DNA of 64,000 nt, from assembly GCA_964035545.1 (NCBI GenBank), contig OZ037773.1:3479251-3543250 (forward strand), written 5' to 3'. The notes under the pieces were generated by a model. The model did no database searches. It was not told the DNA's origin and saw nothing but the letters and a program-made list of their open reading frames with translations. The position numbers and the translations under genes are program-made. The stretch comes from Bugula neritina (lineage: Eukaryota > Bryozoa > Gymnolaemata > Cheilostomatida > Bugulidae). Below are positions 1-11,400 of the stretch, in pieces. The first letter of the stretch is position 1. Every line of letters begins with the position of its first letter.

Positions 1-106
1 ATCATGTGAACTGGTAATTCAACAAAACAGCAGCTTTGTTAAATTTGCCTCTTCATAGAGACTTTTATTATCATTATTTGCCCCAATGTGGTGGAAAGAG
101 GTACAA

Positions 107-361
107 TTATTCCCCAGCCCAACCATAATGGTGACAGTCACCTATGTTATAGTTATGGCAGTCACCTATGTTATGCAGGGTGCGTCTCGTATCCTCCACC
201 TGTCTCTCCACTCTCCTGTGCTCCTCTATTGACTGCTTCAGTTCTCTTCTCCACTTCTGCTCGAGTATCTTGAGAGAATTCTCCCTCTTCCTGTAGAGAG
301 CGTCTGAAGGACGTTTGAGCACACTTACACCAGCAGCCATCTTTTCTCCGGCCGTCGGCAT
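107..361 (-). CDS. 5' exon of a coiled-coil protein gene (partial, runs off left edge)
   Basis: The frame opens with ATG at 361; a second in-frame ATG at 340 sits in a good start context (AAAGATGGCTGC). The encoded stretch is rich in Lys, Arg, Glu and Gln with heptad-like spacing (KILEQKWRRELKQSIEEHRR), so a charged coiled coil is likely. Coding potential fades near 150-185, where a 24-bp unit containing ATAG|GTGACT is tandemly duplicated; either copy could be the splice donor, and the residues beyond it (to 107) are probably intron. Later exons would lie left of position 1. I do not recognise the family. The start context and codon pattern support a real gene; the 3' exon boundary is inference. 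Confidence 0.45.
   Translation of the reverse strand: MPTAGEKMAAGVSVLKRPSDALYRKRENSLKILEQKWRRELKQSIEEHRRVERQVEDTRRTLHNIGDCHNYNIGDCHHYGWAGE
148..188 (-). repeat. 24-bp tandem duplication over a putative splice donor
   Basis: On the minus strand the unit ATAACATAGGTGACTG recurs 24 bp apart. It keeps the reading frame (8 codons) and duplicates the candidate AG|GTGACT donor of the left-edge gene. Confidence 0.6.
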
Positions 362-614
362 AGTGCAGTTCGTGTGAGTTCTTTTCAGAATTTCAAGTAT
401 TGACTTATTTGTTGGTTCATTTGCTTGTTATTTTCTGTGAATCAATATAAATTCCATCACCTAATTGTTGAATACCTTATTCTAGTAAAAATATATATTA
501 TTATTATTCATGTTCTAATATTATAATGACTATCATAGAAGAGTACATATATAATATCTCATTCAAATAGAAATTAAATTAATAATATTTTTCAATTTAA
601 GCTAATAAACTGCG
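362..614. other. AT-rich spacer, no gene seen
   Basis: Upstream region of the left-edge minus-strand gene up to the LTR element insertion point. It probably holds that gene's promoter. I see no clear motif. Confidence 0.4.
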
Positions 615-619
615 TTATA

Positions 620-927
620 TGCTATGTATTGAACTAGCCTTGTCAATACACCACATAGATGCATATTATGACATACCACATTTTATGTGCTCGGTTACTT
701 TTTTATTCTAATGTCTATTTGTTTAAACTCATTATATACAGTTTTTGCCATATCAATATACAAGCCAGTTGTTATTCTGTCACTGTTTATCTACATGTAT
801 TTTTATGTCAGTCACTTGTTAGCTTCAATACAATACAGTCATACATTCTACTCTACAGCCAATTTTACTTATACGTGCTTAATCTTACTGTTTACTCTTG
901 TTTAACATAAATAGCAAGAACACAACA
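620..927 (+). repeat. 5' LTR of Ty3/gypsy element 1
   Basis: Matches 3659-3966 over 308 bp with one difference seen; begins TGCTATG, ends CACAACA. Confidence 0.93.
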
Positions 928-929
928 AC

Positions 930-947
930 TGGTGTCAGAACTGGGAT
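930..947 (+). other. Primer binding site (tRNA-Leu-like)
   Basis: TGGTGTCAGAACTGGGAT lies 2 bp after the LTR. It is the complement of the CCA-terminated 3' end of a tRNA-Leu acceptor (typical complement TGGTGTCAGGAGTGGGAT), with two mismatches to that common form. Confidence 0.7.
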
Positions 948-970
948 AGATACAGCCATATCATTTTGAA

Positions 971-3484
971 ATGGAGGAAATTATAAAACAACTTGTAACA
1001 ACAATGCAGCAACAACAGCAGCAGCAGATGGAGCAATTCGCTCAAATACTGGGACAATTTACTACAGCTGTAAAGCCTGGTGAACCTGCACAAAATAAAT
1101 CTGTAACTGTGCCTAGATTCGACTCTTATGACAGAGACAAGGAATCATGGACTCAGTATTTACAGCGGCTCAATCAACACTTTACCGTTTACAACGTAAG
1201 TGACGGTGAACAAAAACGAGCTTGCTTACTTTCATGGATTGGCTCAGAATGTTATGAATTGCTGACAAAACTGTATGGCTCAGAGGACATAACTACCATG
1301 ACGTTCGATAATCTAGCAGGTAAGCTTAGCACACATTTTATTGAAACAAAACATGTGCAAGCAGCTAGATATCAGTTTTATAACTGTAAAATGAAACCTA
1401 ACCAGTCATACTCAGATTGGGCAGCTGATTTACGGGGTTTAGCTCGTAACTGCAATTTTACCTGTAAAAAGGAAGACTGTGGTGAAAGTTATGTTGATGA
1501 TCAAATCCGTGACATAATTATTAAAGAAACTCCACATGCTGATGTACGTAGACAATGCTTATTGGATCCAGATCCTACACTGGAAAATGTGTTAAAGAAG
1601 GCAGCTACATACATTCAAACAGCAGAAACTGATAAAGTTTTGAAGGGTGAGACCTCTACACCTGTTACCACAAATCAAATGTCCTCAACATACAAACGTC
1701 AAAACAAAGGTAGTCAGGGCAAGAGACCACAATTTCACAAGTCTGAAAACCAGACTGCTATGCCAACACAGCCTTCCAAGTTGAAATCGTGTCCACAATG
1801 CTACATTAGCCACGATCGTAAACAATGTCCTCACCGTAACAAACAATGTAAGCTGTGCAACAAAACAGGACATATTTCTAGCGTCTGCAAAACTTCATCA
1901 AAATCAAGTGGGAACAACTCTCACTTCGTAGAAGAATCTTCAAGTAGTGTTTACAATATATATGAACGCAAGGGGAAACAAATATGGATTAACACTACTG
2001 TGAACAACAAACAAACACAATTTCAGTGGGACACAGGCGCTACTTGCTCTATGGTAGGGAACAAAGGCTACGAAGCCCTAGGCTCTCCACCATATCAACA
2101 GACAGACACGACCCTTCATTCATATGGAAATACCGCTATGCAGGTACATGGTGAATGCTATGTAACAGTAACCATTGGTCAGACTACAAAAAACAATCTT
2201 CGATTATTAATAGTAGACTCAGATGAAGGTGTCAACTTACTAGGTGTAGACTGGAGTGACAGTTTTGGACTATCACAACAGGGTCTATCTGCTGTAGACA
2301 GTGACACCGAGGTTACTAACGCAGTACACAATGTTGATACTAAGGTCAAAGTTCTCACAACAAAATATCCCGATGTTTTCAAACCTGGAATGGGACATTG
2401 TAAAACATTCAAAGTACCAATTTACCTCAAATCAGAACATAAACCTTGTTTTTCTAAACCTAGAGAAATCCCCTATTCTCAACATGAGGCCACTAGGGCT
2501 GAATTAAACAGGCTTGAAGCTGAAGGTGTCATACAACGTATTAACTTCAGTAACTGGGCCGCTCCTATAGTAGTGGTTACCAAACCGTCTGGCAAAGTTC
2601 GCATCTGTGGAGATTTCAAGCGACTCAATCAGTGCATCTCCATAGATCAGCATCCACTACCAAAACTGGATGATTTAATGAACAGGCTTAGAGGAGGTAA
2701 ATTCTTCACCAAACTTGACTTGGCTGATGCTTACCTACAACTTGAGCTAGAAGATGATGCCAAACAGCTGTGTGTGATAAACACTCCATTCGGATTATAC
2801 CAATATAATAGAATGTGTTTTGGAATTGCCCCTGGTCCAGCTCAGTTTCAACGGTGTATGGATACCTTGACTCAAAAATTACCAGGAGTTGCTGCATACC
2901 TTGATGATTTAATCATTACTGGTAAAACGGAGGAAGAACACTGGACTAATCTGACAAACCTGCTTTCAACACTTCAAGAGCATGGTTTTCGAATACGATT
3001 AGACAAGTGTGAATTCTTCAAGCACTCTGTTGAGTATCTGGGTCACACCATCGACAAGGATGGCAAACGACCAACAGCTGCTTCCATGGCAGCTCTCTCT
3101 CAATTACCTCGACCACAGGACTTGCACCAACTGCAAGCATTTCTAGGAAAGGTTAACTACTATGGGCGCTTCATCTCTAATCTTGCGGATAAAGCAGCTC
3201 CACTGTACAAGCTCCTCAAGAATGATACCACATTCACATGGTCAAATGAATGTGAACAAGCCTTTACCCAGCTGAAGAATAGCATTATCAATGCTACTAG
3301 TCTGACACACTATGATGAGACAAACCCCCTAATTCTTGCAGCCGATGCGTCATCCTATGGATTAGGAGTTGTTCTCTCGCAGGATACTGATCAGAGAGAA
3401 GTTCCAGTGGCTTACGCTTCAAAAACAAGGAAATGCTATCTACATAGTACAAACAGACAGTGGCAACTGGAAGAGGCATGCTAA
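971..3484 (+). CDS. Gag-protease-RT polyprotein, C-terminally truncated
   Basis: One 837-residue frame with no gag/pol stop. Gag has a glutamine run near the N-terminus and a CCHC knuckle (CKLCNKTGHISSVC, about residues 292-305) preceded by a second Cys/His cluster. The protease motif DTGA is near residue 353. Reverse transcriptase shows RICGDFKRLNQ and the catalytic YLDD near residue 642. RNase H begins (LAADASSYGLG, near 789) and then the frame breaks after VAYASKT. Domain order and motifs are those of Ty3/gypsy, closest in style to the K02A2.6-type group. The last ~15 residues are out-of-frame reading of the integrase tail, so the true protein is truncated by deletion. Confidence 0.92.
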   Translation: MEEIIKQLVTTMQQQQQQQMEQFAQILGQFTTAVKPGEPAQNKSVTVPRFDSYDRDKESWTQYLQRLNQHFTVYNVSDGEQKRACLLSWIGSECYELLTKLYGSEDITTMTFDNLAGKLSTHFIETKHVQAARYQFYNCKMKPNQSYSDWAADLRGLARNCNFTCKKEDCGESYVDDQIRDIIIKETPHADVRRQCLLDPDPTLENVLKKAATYIQTAETDKVLKGETSTPVTTNQMSSTYKRQNKGSQGKRPQFHKSENQTAMPTQPSKLKSCPQCYISHDRKQCPHRNKQCKLCNKTGHISSVCKTSSKSSGNNSHFVEESSSSVYNIYERKGKQIWINTTVNNKQTQFQWDTGATCSMVGNKGYEALGSPPYQQTDTTLHSYGNTAMQVHGECYVTVTIGQTTKNNLRLLIVDSDEGVNLLGVDWSDSFGLSQQGLSAVDSDTEVTNAVHNVDTKVKVLTTKYPDVFKPGMGHCKTFKVPIYLKSEHKPCFSKPREIPYSQHEATRAELNRLEAEGVIQRINFSNWAAPIVVVTKPSGKVRICGDFKRLNQCISIDQHPLPKLDDLMNRLRGGKFFTKLDLADAYLQLELEDDAKQLCVINTPFGLYQYNRMCFGIAPGPAQFQRCMDTLTQKLPGVAAYLDDLIITGKTEEEHWTNLTNLLSTLQEHGFRIRLDKCEFFKHSVEYLGHTIDKDGKRPTAASMAALSQLPRPQDLHQLQAFLGKVNYYGRFISNLADKAAPLYKLLKNDTTFTWSNECEQAFTQLKNSIINATSLTHYDETNPLILAADASSYGLGVVLSQDTDQREVPVAYASKTRKCYLHSTNRQWQLEEAC

Positions 3485-3629
3485 TCAGCTTCAAATTCGC
3501 CTTCCATCTACAAATATGAACAAATCAGTGGTACCCAACACACCCCAAGCTGATAATAATATTGTCCATCCTCATGAGAGGCGCTATCCAACCAGAGAGT
3601 GCAGACAGCCAGATTGGTACAAGCCATAA
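3425..3629 (+). pseudogene. Remnant of integrase C-terminus
   Basis: In the frame shifted from the main polyprotein, the residues IYIVQTDSGNWKRHANQLQIR and later RRYPTRECRQPDWYKP resemble the end of Ty3/gypsy pol (the strand before the RRH-x-x-QL motif and the usual basic, PxWY-like tail). The deletion junction lies at about 3425-3440, where RNase H reading stops and this frame begins. The rest of RNase H and the whole integrase core are gone. Confidence 0.75.
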
Positions 3630-3648
3630 CTCTTAAGTCTAAATTTGT

Positions 3649-3658
3649 GAGGGAGGAG
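3649..3658 (+). other. Polypurine tract of element 1
   Basis: GAGGGAGGAG directly abuts the 3' LTR, the expected position for the plus-strand primer. Confidence 0.8.
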
Positions 3659-3966
3659 TGCTATGTATTGAACTAGCCTTGTCAATACACCACATAGATG
3701 CATATTATGACATACCACATTTTATGTGCTCGGTTACTTTTTTATTCTAATGTCTATTTGTTTAAACTCATTATATACAGTTTTTGCCATATCAATATAC
3801 AAGCCAGTTGTTATTCTGTCACTGTTTATCTACATGTATTTTTATGTCAGTCACTTGTTAGCTTCAATACAATACAGTCATACATTCTACTCTACAGCCA
3901 ATCTTACTTATACGTGCTTAATCTTACTGTTTACTCTTGTTTAACATAAATAGCAAGAACACAACA
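3659..3966 (+). repeat. 3' LTR of Ty3/gypsy element 1
   Basis: 308 bp, one difference from the 5' LTR, followed by target duplication TTATA. Confidence 0.93.
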
Positions 3967-3971
3967 TTATA

Positions 3972-4890
3972 CATGTGTATCACTTTACTTATAATGGTCA
4001 AAGTGATCAGTTTCACAGCACTAAAGGAACTGGATGTTGTAAGGGTGCGTCATAGTTATTAATATGATGGATTGTATAATTGTAGTCATTGGATGTGGTG
4101 TGGAAAGAGAGAGAGGGTAATTCCTGAGACAAACACAATGAATATCTCCCATGCAGGTAGTTATTTTATCTGCTTCTATGTATGTTTTATTTTGAAGGGT
4201 GCATTAAATAGATTTTTTTTCAATTTGCAGAATTATTGGAGATATTTTATACAATTAGATGTAAGTTTTGAAATTAATGCTTGTCCAAGCATTGAAATTT
4301 AAATTAAGGCTATTTTCAACCATCACACTTGACTGAACTCATTTCAAATCATTTGAGGAGAATGTATAAGTTGTCTTCTCAACACAACTGACAGTGACTG
4401 TAGACAATTTTTTGTTGATTCAACTTTATTCACACAAAATAATTCTACTATAAAATATTTATACAACCAATAGACTATATAAAACTACTAAACTATTACA
4501 ACAGATGCACAATCAACTAGAAAAGATAACTCCCAGTTTCATGGTGCATGCACATTGTTATTTTACAGCAAAGAAAACAATAATGATAAATATATTTGGT
4601 AGCGCAGTTACAAAGTGCTACGTCATTCTAAAGTCAACTCCTTAGTAGCTGTCTGCCACAACTTTACCTCTAAAACACAAGAGTCAAATAATTTATATGT
4701 TTAATTTTAAATTTTCTGATTTACAAAGTATAGTTGAGCATTCAATTACTGCATATATGTAAACTAAAATCCAAAAATTTGGATATAATTCTTTCAGTTA
4801 ATAAAGTAATGATAGCATGAAGTTTTCAATATTAACCCAACAATACATTATGGTATGTAAAGACTATTGCCCGCAGTGGCTTGTGCAGTG
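3972..4890. other. Spacer and 3' flank of the VWDE-like gene
   Basis: No convincing exon. AT-rich. The minus strand carries AATAAA (plus TTTATT at 4425-4430), about 460 bp beyond the VWDE-like stop codon. It is a possible polyadenylation signal, so roughly 4400-4890 may be that gene's 3' UTR. Confidence 0.4.
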
Positions 4891-5386
4891 CTACGACATG
4901 TAATAAGGTCCGTGTACTAACCTGGTTTTGATGCACTTGAGGTACACAATGATACCTGCAGTAGCCACACCCAAGACGCAGACGGCTGCAATCACCCCTA
5001 TGGCCCAGTCAGGGAGTATAGCTGGAGCTAAAATAATTCACAGTATCTGAATATCAGCTCTATTATATATACTAGGACACTGTGTTACTCATTAATCTGT
5101 CACTAGCTAGTGTGATGTATTAACTTGTGCATACCTATGACATGCCAACTGGACTGGGAGTGTTCTGGTCTGCAGGTTGGTCTGTTCTCAGAGGTTTGGG
5201 CATCTGGGTGCCCGTCCCCTTCTTTGTAACAGGTTCCTTCTATCAGACACATACCAGCCTACACCATAACAAATATATACTAGAATACTACTACTACTAG
5301 TGCTATGACTACTACTGCTACTGCTACTAATACTATTGCTACTAATACTATTGCTACTAATACTATTGCTACTACTACTACTACCA

Positions 5387-5419
<33 letters not shown>

Positions 5420-8400
5420 AATCTACTACTACTAATTCTACTACTACTAATACTATTGCTGCCGCTGCTGCCTGTAACCACTCACCTTGACCTTGCAATC
5501 TCCTGTCTTGGTGTCACAGTCCTGGCATCTCGAGTCGTATCTCGCATAGAGAATGACGGGGCTAGCTTGGTTTCCTGGGCTGTTGGTCACACCGATAGCG
5601 AACTGGCCGGGGGTGTTGACGGGTCCAGTGGATCTCCTGGTACGGCTCTTGGCCATGTGACATTTGACCTCCGCAAAGTTCTCATACGATGCCTCCACGC
5701 TGTGTCTAACTCCACTCACCTTTAACTTTCCTCCATCTATCTAGAATATGAGACTCATAATGCTATCACTGTTTCTAATGTTAATGGAAGGATATGGAAC
5801 TAACTTCTGTTTTCCTCAATCATATTTAAACTAAAATAACACTTTACAGTCTTTTCAGAAGTAGTGAAAGGGAGGGGAGGGGGGTAAACTATGCTTTGCA
5901 GGCATTTAACCTGATCATGCTTCTATCTTAACATTCACAACTAAGCTGTTACTTCGGTAGAAGATGCATCAGCCTATAAATAAGCTAAGAAACTAGATCA
6001 ATTTCATTATGAATAATATCTAAATTATTATCTTTATAAACTATATACATCAATCACACATGTATTTTACAAGCTTTTCGTTGCAGGTAAACCTATTTAC
6101 ATACACATTATAATGGAAGTTTTACCTGCGCTGGCTGAAAAGAGCAAGTTATCTGGCTGCTGTTGATGAAGCCTTCACCAAAAACATCAGCAGTGTTGCA
6201 CACCTCAGTAGCCACGTCACAGAATGGCGCAAAGTACACGTCTGGTATGGTGCTGATGGACAGACTGCAGTCTTCCGAGACATAACCAGGGTGACACACA
6301 CACTCCCCGTCTTTGCATTGCCCTGAGAAACTCAGACTAATGTATACACAACATTGGCTAAATTTCACGGAACAAAGAGTACCAGTTTTATCTATTTCAC
6401 TTCCAATGATGTTAATCTGTAGAAACTGATCACTGGCTATTTTTACAATACTTTGTTATGAAATAAATCAAAACAAATTACAAATCCACTCATGTTTTAT
6501 CATTACTGCGCTGCAAATTATATAATATATGTAATACTGCAACACCATAGACTTGAGTCAAAGCATATGAAATTGGAGTGAACAATTGATCACATGATCA
6601 CCATTTGTCAAGTGTATGCCTTCTTGTTTTGATCAAGTAACCTTTGAACTGTAGAGGATGTTGCAAGGTTTAAATATTATGGTTTTAGTGTGTTTTGCCT
6701 AAAAGACGGCACAAGTGTTTACATGATTTGTACTCTTGGCTTATAATTTATTTTATTGTATTGGTGCATGAATGTACATGCTTGTGGCTAGGTGACATGA
6801 ACCTTAGGAATTAAATTCTACTGAAGTTATGCCCTCGTGGTGGTATTCTTATCTAACAAGAACTAGTCTGCAGTAGCTTACCATGACCACTGCATTCGTT
6901 GATACAGAAAGCATCTCCTGGTATGGTAGCATTCATCTCTTTTGTCAACTCTGATAGGCATTTCTCCTTGAATGATTCCAAGGCCGTCATAGCAAACTCA
7001 ACGCCATCCGACAGCTGAAAATCGGCAGCAAATTTAAAACTCGATCAAACCCCAAAAGTTCATATATTTTGTATTTACATTACATTTGAAAAATCCGATG
7101 TTTTTATCCAGTTCGTGCATGACACTACTGCTGATGTCTTCAACACACAGACCTATTCATATATACTAACCCTGATGTCTTCAACGCACATGTCTATATC
7201 ATATATACTAACCCTGATGTCTTCAACGCACATGTCTATGTCATCTTGAACCGGAATCTTACAATGTTGAAATGCTTTGGACTTTTTAATAAAGTTTTCA
7301 CAGAATAGAGTGGCGTTGGCCTTAGTCCAACCACTTGGTGTTGGCCATGGCAAGTCCTACAATCACAGCATTATTTTGTAGTGTTCGTATAATATTTGAT
7401 TTCAAGTGGCAGAGTTCACCATTAACCTTCAGTTTAGCTTACCGGAGCTTCCCAGTCAGGGTCAAAAGTGAAGGGTGTGGCCTTTCTTGTTGTTCCGGCA
7501 CTATATTCAAAGTTCTTCTGAGTGATGTCCTCACCTCTCTGATCACACCTGTGATAACGACAAATAGTCAAGTCAAATAAAGTCAGTGAAATTCTAGGAG
7601 TTGACAACTTGAAGGTTCTCATAAAATAAGTTGCAAGTTATTTCTCAGTGAAGCTTAGTTCTCTCTCGTATTATTATAACGCTTAAAACGTAGCTCATTC
7701 TATTCAATATAAAATGAGTAAATGGCATATAGAGAGAACACAACTACAATGTAGATATGCAATATTTGCTTTAATGACAATTTATGATGGCTTTTAGAAT
7801 GTTGAGCCCTTCTATGATGTTGAATCTATTTTTTTAATTACATATGTCTTGTTGCTAGATAGATCGTAATGAAATTCAAGCTTTCTAACGATAACGTTGA
7901 CAGAGTTTATTTTGATATTGTAATTAATAAAAGTTTAGTAGAATTTGCAATGCGAACCTCACAGCGTCGCTGTTGTCGTTACAATCAAGAACGTTGGCAG
8001 CTCCGGGAGTGGTTGCCGCCATGCAACTGCAATACGTCTGCTTGTAGGTGCGTGCAGCTGTGGGCACATTACCATTGTATATCGACTCGTCATCTGTCAC
8101 TCTAAAAAGTTACGGTGGAGGTCAAAAGGTTATGGTAAATGTAAAAAGGTTAAGGTAGAGGTCATAGTGCTTGTCATACAAAGCACTGTTACTGTAGTGG
8201 TACTACAGAAAACCTTTGGTGGTAGTCTGTGTTCCAGTAAGTAATTTTTGTATAAGAAGTTGTCTAGCTCCAAATTTAGCAAATAAAAAACATAGGCTAG
8301 GTAATTGAAAAGTAATATTATTTATATGAGAGGCATGATTAAGCCGTTTTTATAAAGCATATTATTTAATTTGTGTAAACATAGTAATCTTTAAAAAGTT

Positions 8401-11400
8401 TGGATTTTGAAATGTTGGTACGCAACCGTTTGTCTTATTGGAAAGACAACTTCTTTTCACAACAATTTTTAGAACTTGGACTATACTAAAACATCTTATT
8501 GCACCTCCAGTGTTTGCTGAACTCCTTGGGATGCTGGTTGTGTTTACTGCCAGTTCCTGTGAACAGACTTCCATCTTTAAATCTCAAATCATCCGTTTTA
8601 TCCATATTGAAGTTGCCGCACATTCCCTCAGTCTTGCCAAAATCAGCAGGCGATGGTTTCACCCACAGATTCATGAATTGAGCATGACCTCCGCCAGTTA
8701 ACTGAGCTCTAATCATAGTACCGTGTGGAAAGTATATCTACAGATAACAATAATATTATAGAGGTACTTGTAACTATGCTCCAGTCAACACAATATATTC
8801 ACTCTATTCACAGAATCAGACCTTTATAGTTAACTTTCAGATAGGCACAACAGAATGATTCAAACGTTTTTTCTAAAGTAGGATATGAGTTGTTGACACA
8901 CATCTGTATGTATTCCAGTTACTTGACCTAATTATACAAAATCTGGGTCAAAGCGAGCTGCTACTCTGTTTATCAGACTAGCAAAGCTTCATCTCCCTCA
9001 ACATAGCAAATCCTATTCTTTGAACCAATTCATAGTTTTCACAAAACCAAACACTGTTAACGGGATTTTAGCTAACATAACAGCTATATAAAATGGGAGG
9101 AGACTTACGTTATACTCTCTACCACCATTGAGAGCGAAGATCTTGAAATTTGGTGATATGATGTCATCAACGGAGAGAGTTCGAGTTCTTAGAAGGTTGA
9201 ACTCAGCTTTCTTGTTATTTGCACCTGCGGAATTTTGCAAGTGAAAAGATAGAAAATTTGAAACAGATTACTCGAAGGTTATAGAGTAGCAAAAGATTAG
9301 TAAAGGTAAAATAACTGACAAGGACTTTAAGTATTTAAGTACATTACTGAGAGATCAAAGTGAACAGTTCTGTTTAGTAGTCAAGACAAGAAATTGCTTG
9401 AAGCAGCACTGAGTTGATGGTCACTGAGTGCAGTGGTTTGGGAAGAGTCTCCAGTCTGAAGTTTTGACAGCAATGTCTGTACAAATCCTGCACCCAGTCA
9501 CCTCTAATTTGGTGCTGCTTCTAGTCACTTCCATCAAAATATGCATGCTTAGCATTAGCTCTAGCTATTACTGCTTAATCATCGTGGTGTGGATATTACA
9601 TGTGTGTGCAGAACCAGCTAATGTCAGGCTACAAAACTGTATGCAACTCAGTTTCACGAACCAGTCTATAAGCAGCTCCAAGTTAAGGATGACTGAGTGA
9701 AATAGTTTGAGGCTCTCGAGTTTAGAGTTGGAGGCTTAAAGTTCTAACCTAAACCCCCAACTCGCAAACCCTTAACTACTGCACTCAGTCATCTCAAGCT
9801 CAGAGCTGCTTATAGACTAATTCCAGTTTCACAGATCATGAGAAGTACCAACATTGCGTTCATCTCTTACCCCAAATCTTCACATCACCCAGACTGTTAC
9901 ATCTGTCCACAATGATGACATCATCACCGGCTCTGGCAGCGACAGCGCAGTTGCAAGAGGCACCACCGCATCTCTTATAGAAAGCCCTCGCCTAAATGAA
10001 AAAGACGCTATCATGAATTATTAAAAAGGTATATCTGTGGGAATTTTAAATAGAAATGTATCAAATCATTAAATAAATTTGCTACGATTAAATTGTGTAC
10101 GTACTTGAACGAAAATTGACAAGGAAATAGTCAGTTGATGCAATATATAGGAATGATGTGATACACTAAACACTATGAAATAATATAACAAAGTTACAAT
10201 AGGCTGCAACTATATGATACAATATACTACATTTTAATACATTCATCACATGAGCTTGTTGCTAACCTCGAAAGGCAGGTCTCTATGTCTGTAGAGAATA
10301 AATTCACCTTCAAAGTAGTTGTGCCATTTGCTGTAACATACAGAGTGTGAGTGATAACACTTTCAGTTTGTAGTACTAGTAATTACTGTGAGTAGTATTA
10401 GTAGTCACTGTGTGTAGTATTAGTAGGTACTGTGTGTAGTATTAGTATTCACTGTGAGTAGTACTAATAGTTGCTATGAGTAGTACTAGTAGTTACTGTG
10501 TGTGGTACTAATAGGTACTGTGAATAGTACTAGTAGTCACTGTGTGTACTATTACTAGCTACTCACTGTCCATCGAATGTAGTCATATGTGGGTCGTTGA
10601 CAGAGGCACACAGAGCTCTCTTATCTACAAAGTCCTCAGTCACCACCTACAAGGATACCACAATGTAGTCCAGGTAGCCTGAGTAACCTATAATATCTGC
10701 AGTAGGGGAAGGTGAATACATCCCCTCTGAACTCGAAATAGTTTGTTTTAAACTATATACAATAATTTCAGAAACAGAAATGAGGTACAAATTATGTTTA
10801 GCTTGCACTTTTAGGTTGAAATATGGAGCTATGCACAATGAAAAAGAGAATAAATAAATGAAACATTGATTTAAGCAAAAAGATGTCTCAACACTTCTAA
10901 ATAAATATCGAGATTTGAGGTAGGAGCAGTGCTGGAAAAATTGAGAAAAGCCTGTGTTCTAGATTAGAAAGGTAGCAGAAGAAGTTATGCTCTCACGAGA
11001 ATTATAACCCGCGTCCCAAACCAAAATTTGATAATAAAATTAAAGAACTTAGGCTATCCCAATTTTTCTACTACTGCTCCTAAATGGAGCCAAGATTTAG
11101 GGTTACACATACATGGATGGAGTGGGGCGTATACCCATCCCATATACTTCTGCCAGGGCCATCTGTCATGTTGAAGGCTATAACCCTCGGCCTTTCGCCG
11201 TCATACTTGAAGTCTTTAGTAGCACTGATGGCGATAGTCTGGCTGACTGACCAGTTATCTGGAGTCAGCGTAATCTTACACTTTGCCAACTTCAGCTGCT
11301 CAATATTCTCATTCCGGCATCTGAATATATGAAATTGCTTGTTTATTAGCAAAGTGATGAAATATGAAGATATGATTTCAGTTTGTTGAAGTATTAGTAA

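Larger units (their letters stand above)
615..3971 (+). mobile_element. Ty3/gypsy LTR retrotransposon with internal deletion
   Basis: Two 308-bp LTRs (620-927 and 3659-3966) start TG and end CA. They are flanked by the 5-bp target duplication TTATA (615-619 and 3967-3971). I saw one substitution between the LTRs (in the CCAATTTTACTT/CCAATCTTACTT stretch), so the insertion is young. A tRNA-Leu-like primer site follows the 5' LTR and a purine tract precedes the 3' LTR. The single gag-pol frame keeps gag, protease and reverse transcriptase. About 2 kb expected for the rest of RNase H and for integrase is missing. The copy cannot be autonomous but keeps the cis signals needed for mobilisation by a relative. 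Confidence 0.93.

Noticed and set aside
659-910. Open frames of 72-83 codons repeated at 659-910 and 3698-3949
   Set aside because: They lie inside the two LTRs and recur only because the LTRs are duplicates.
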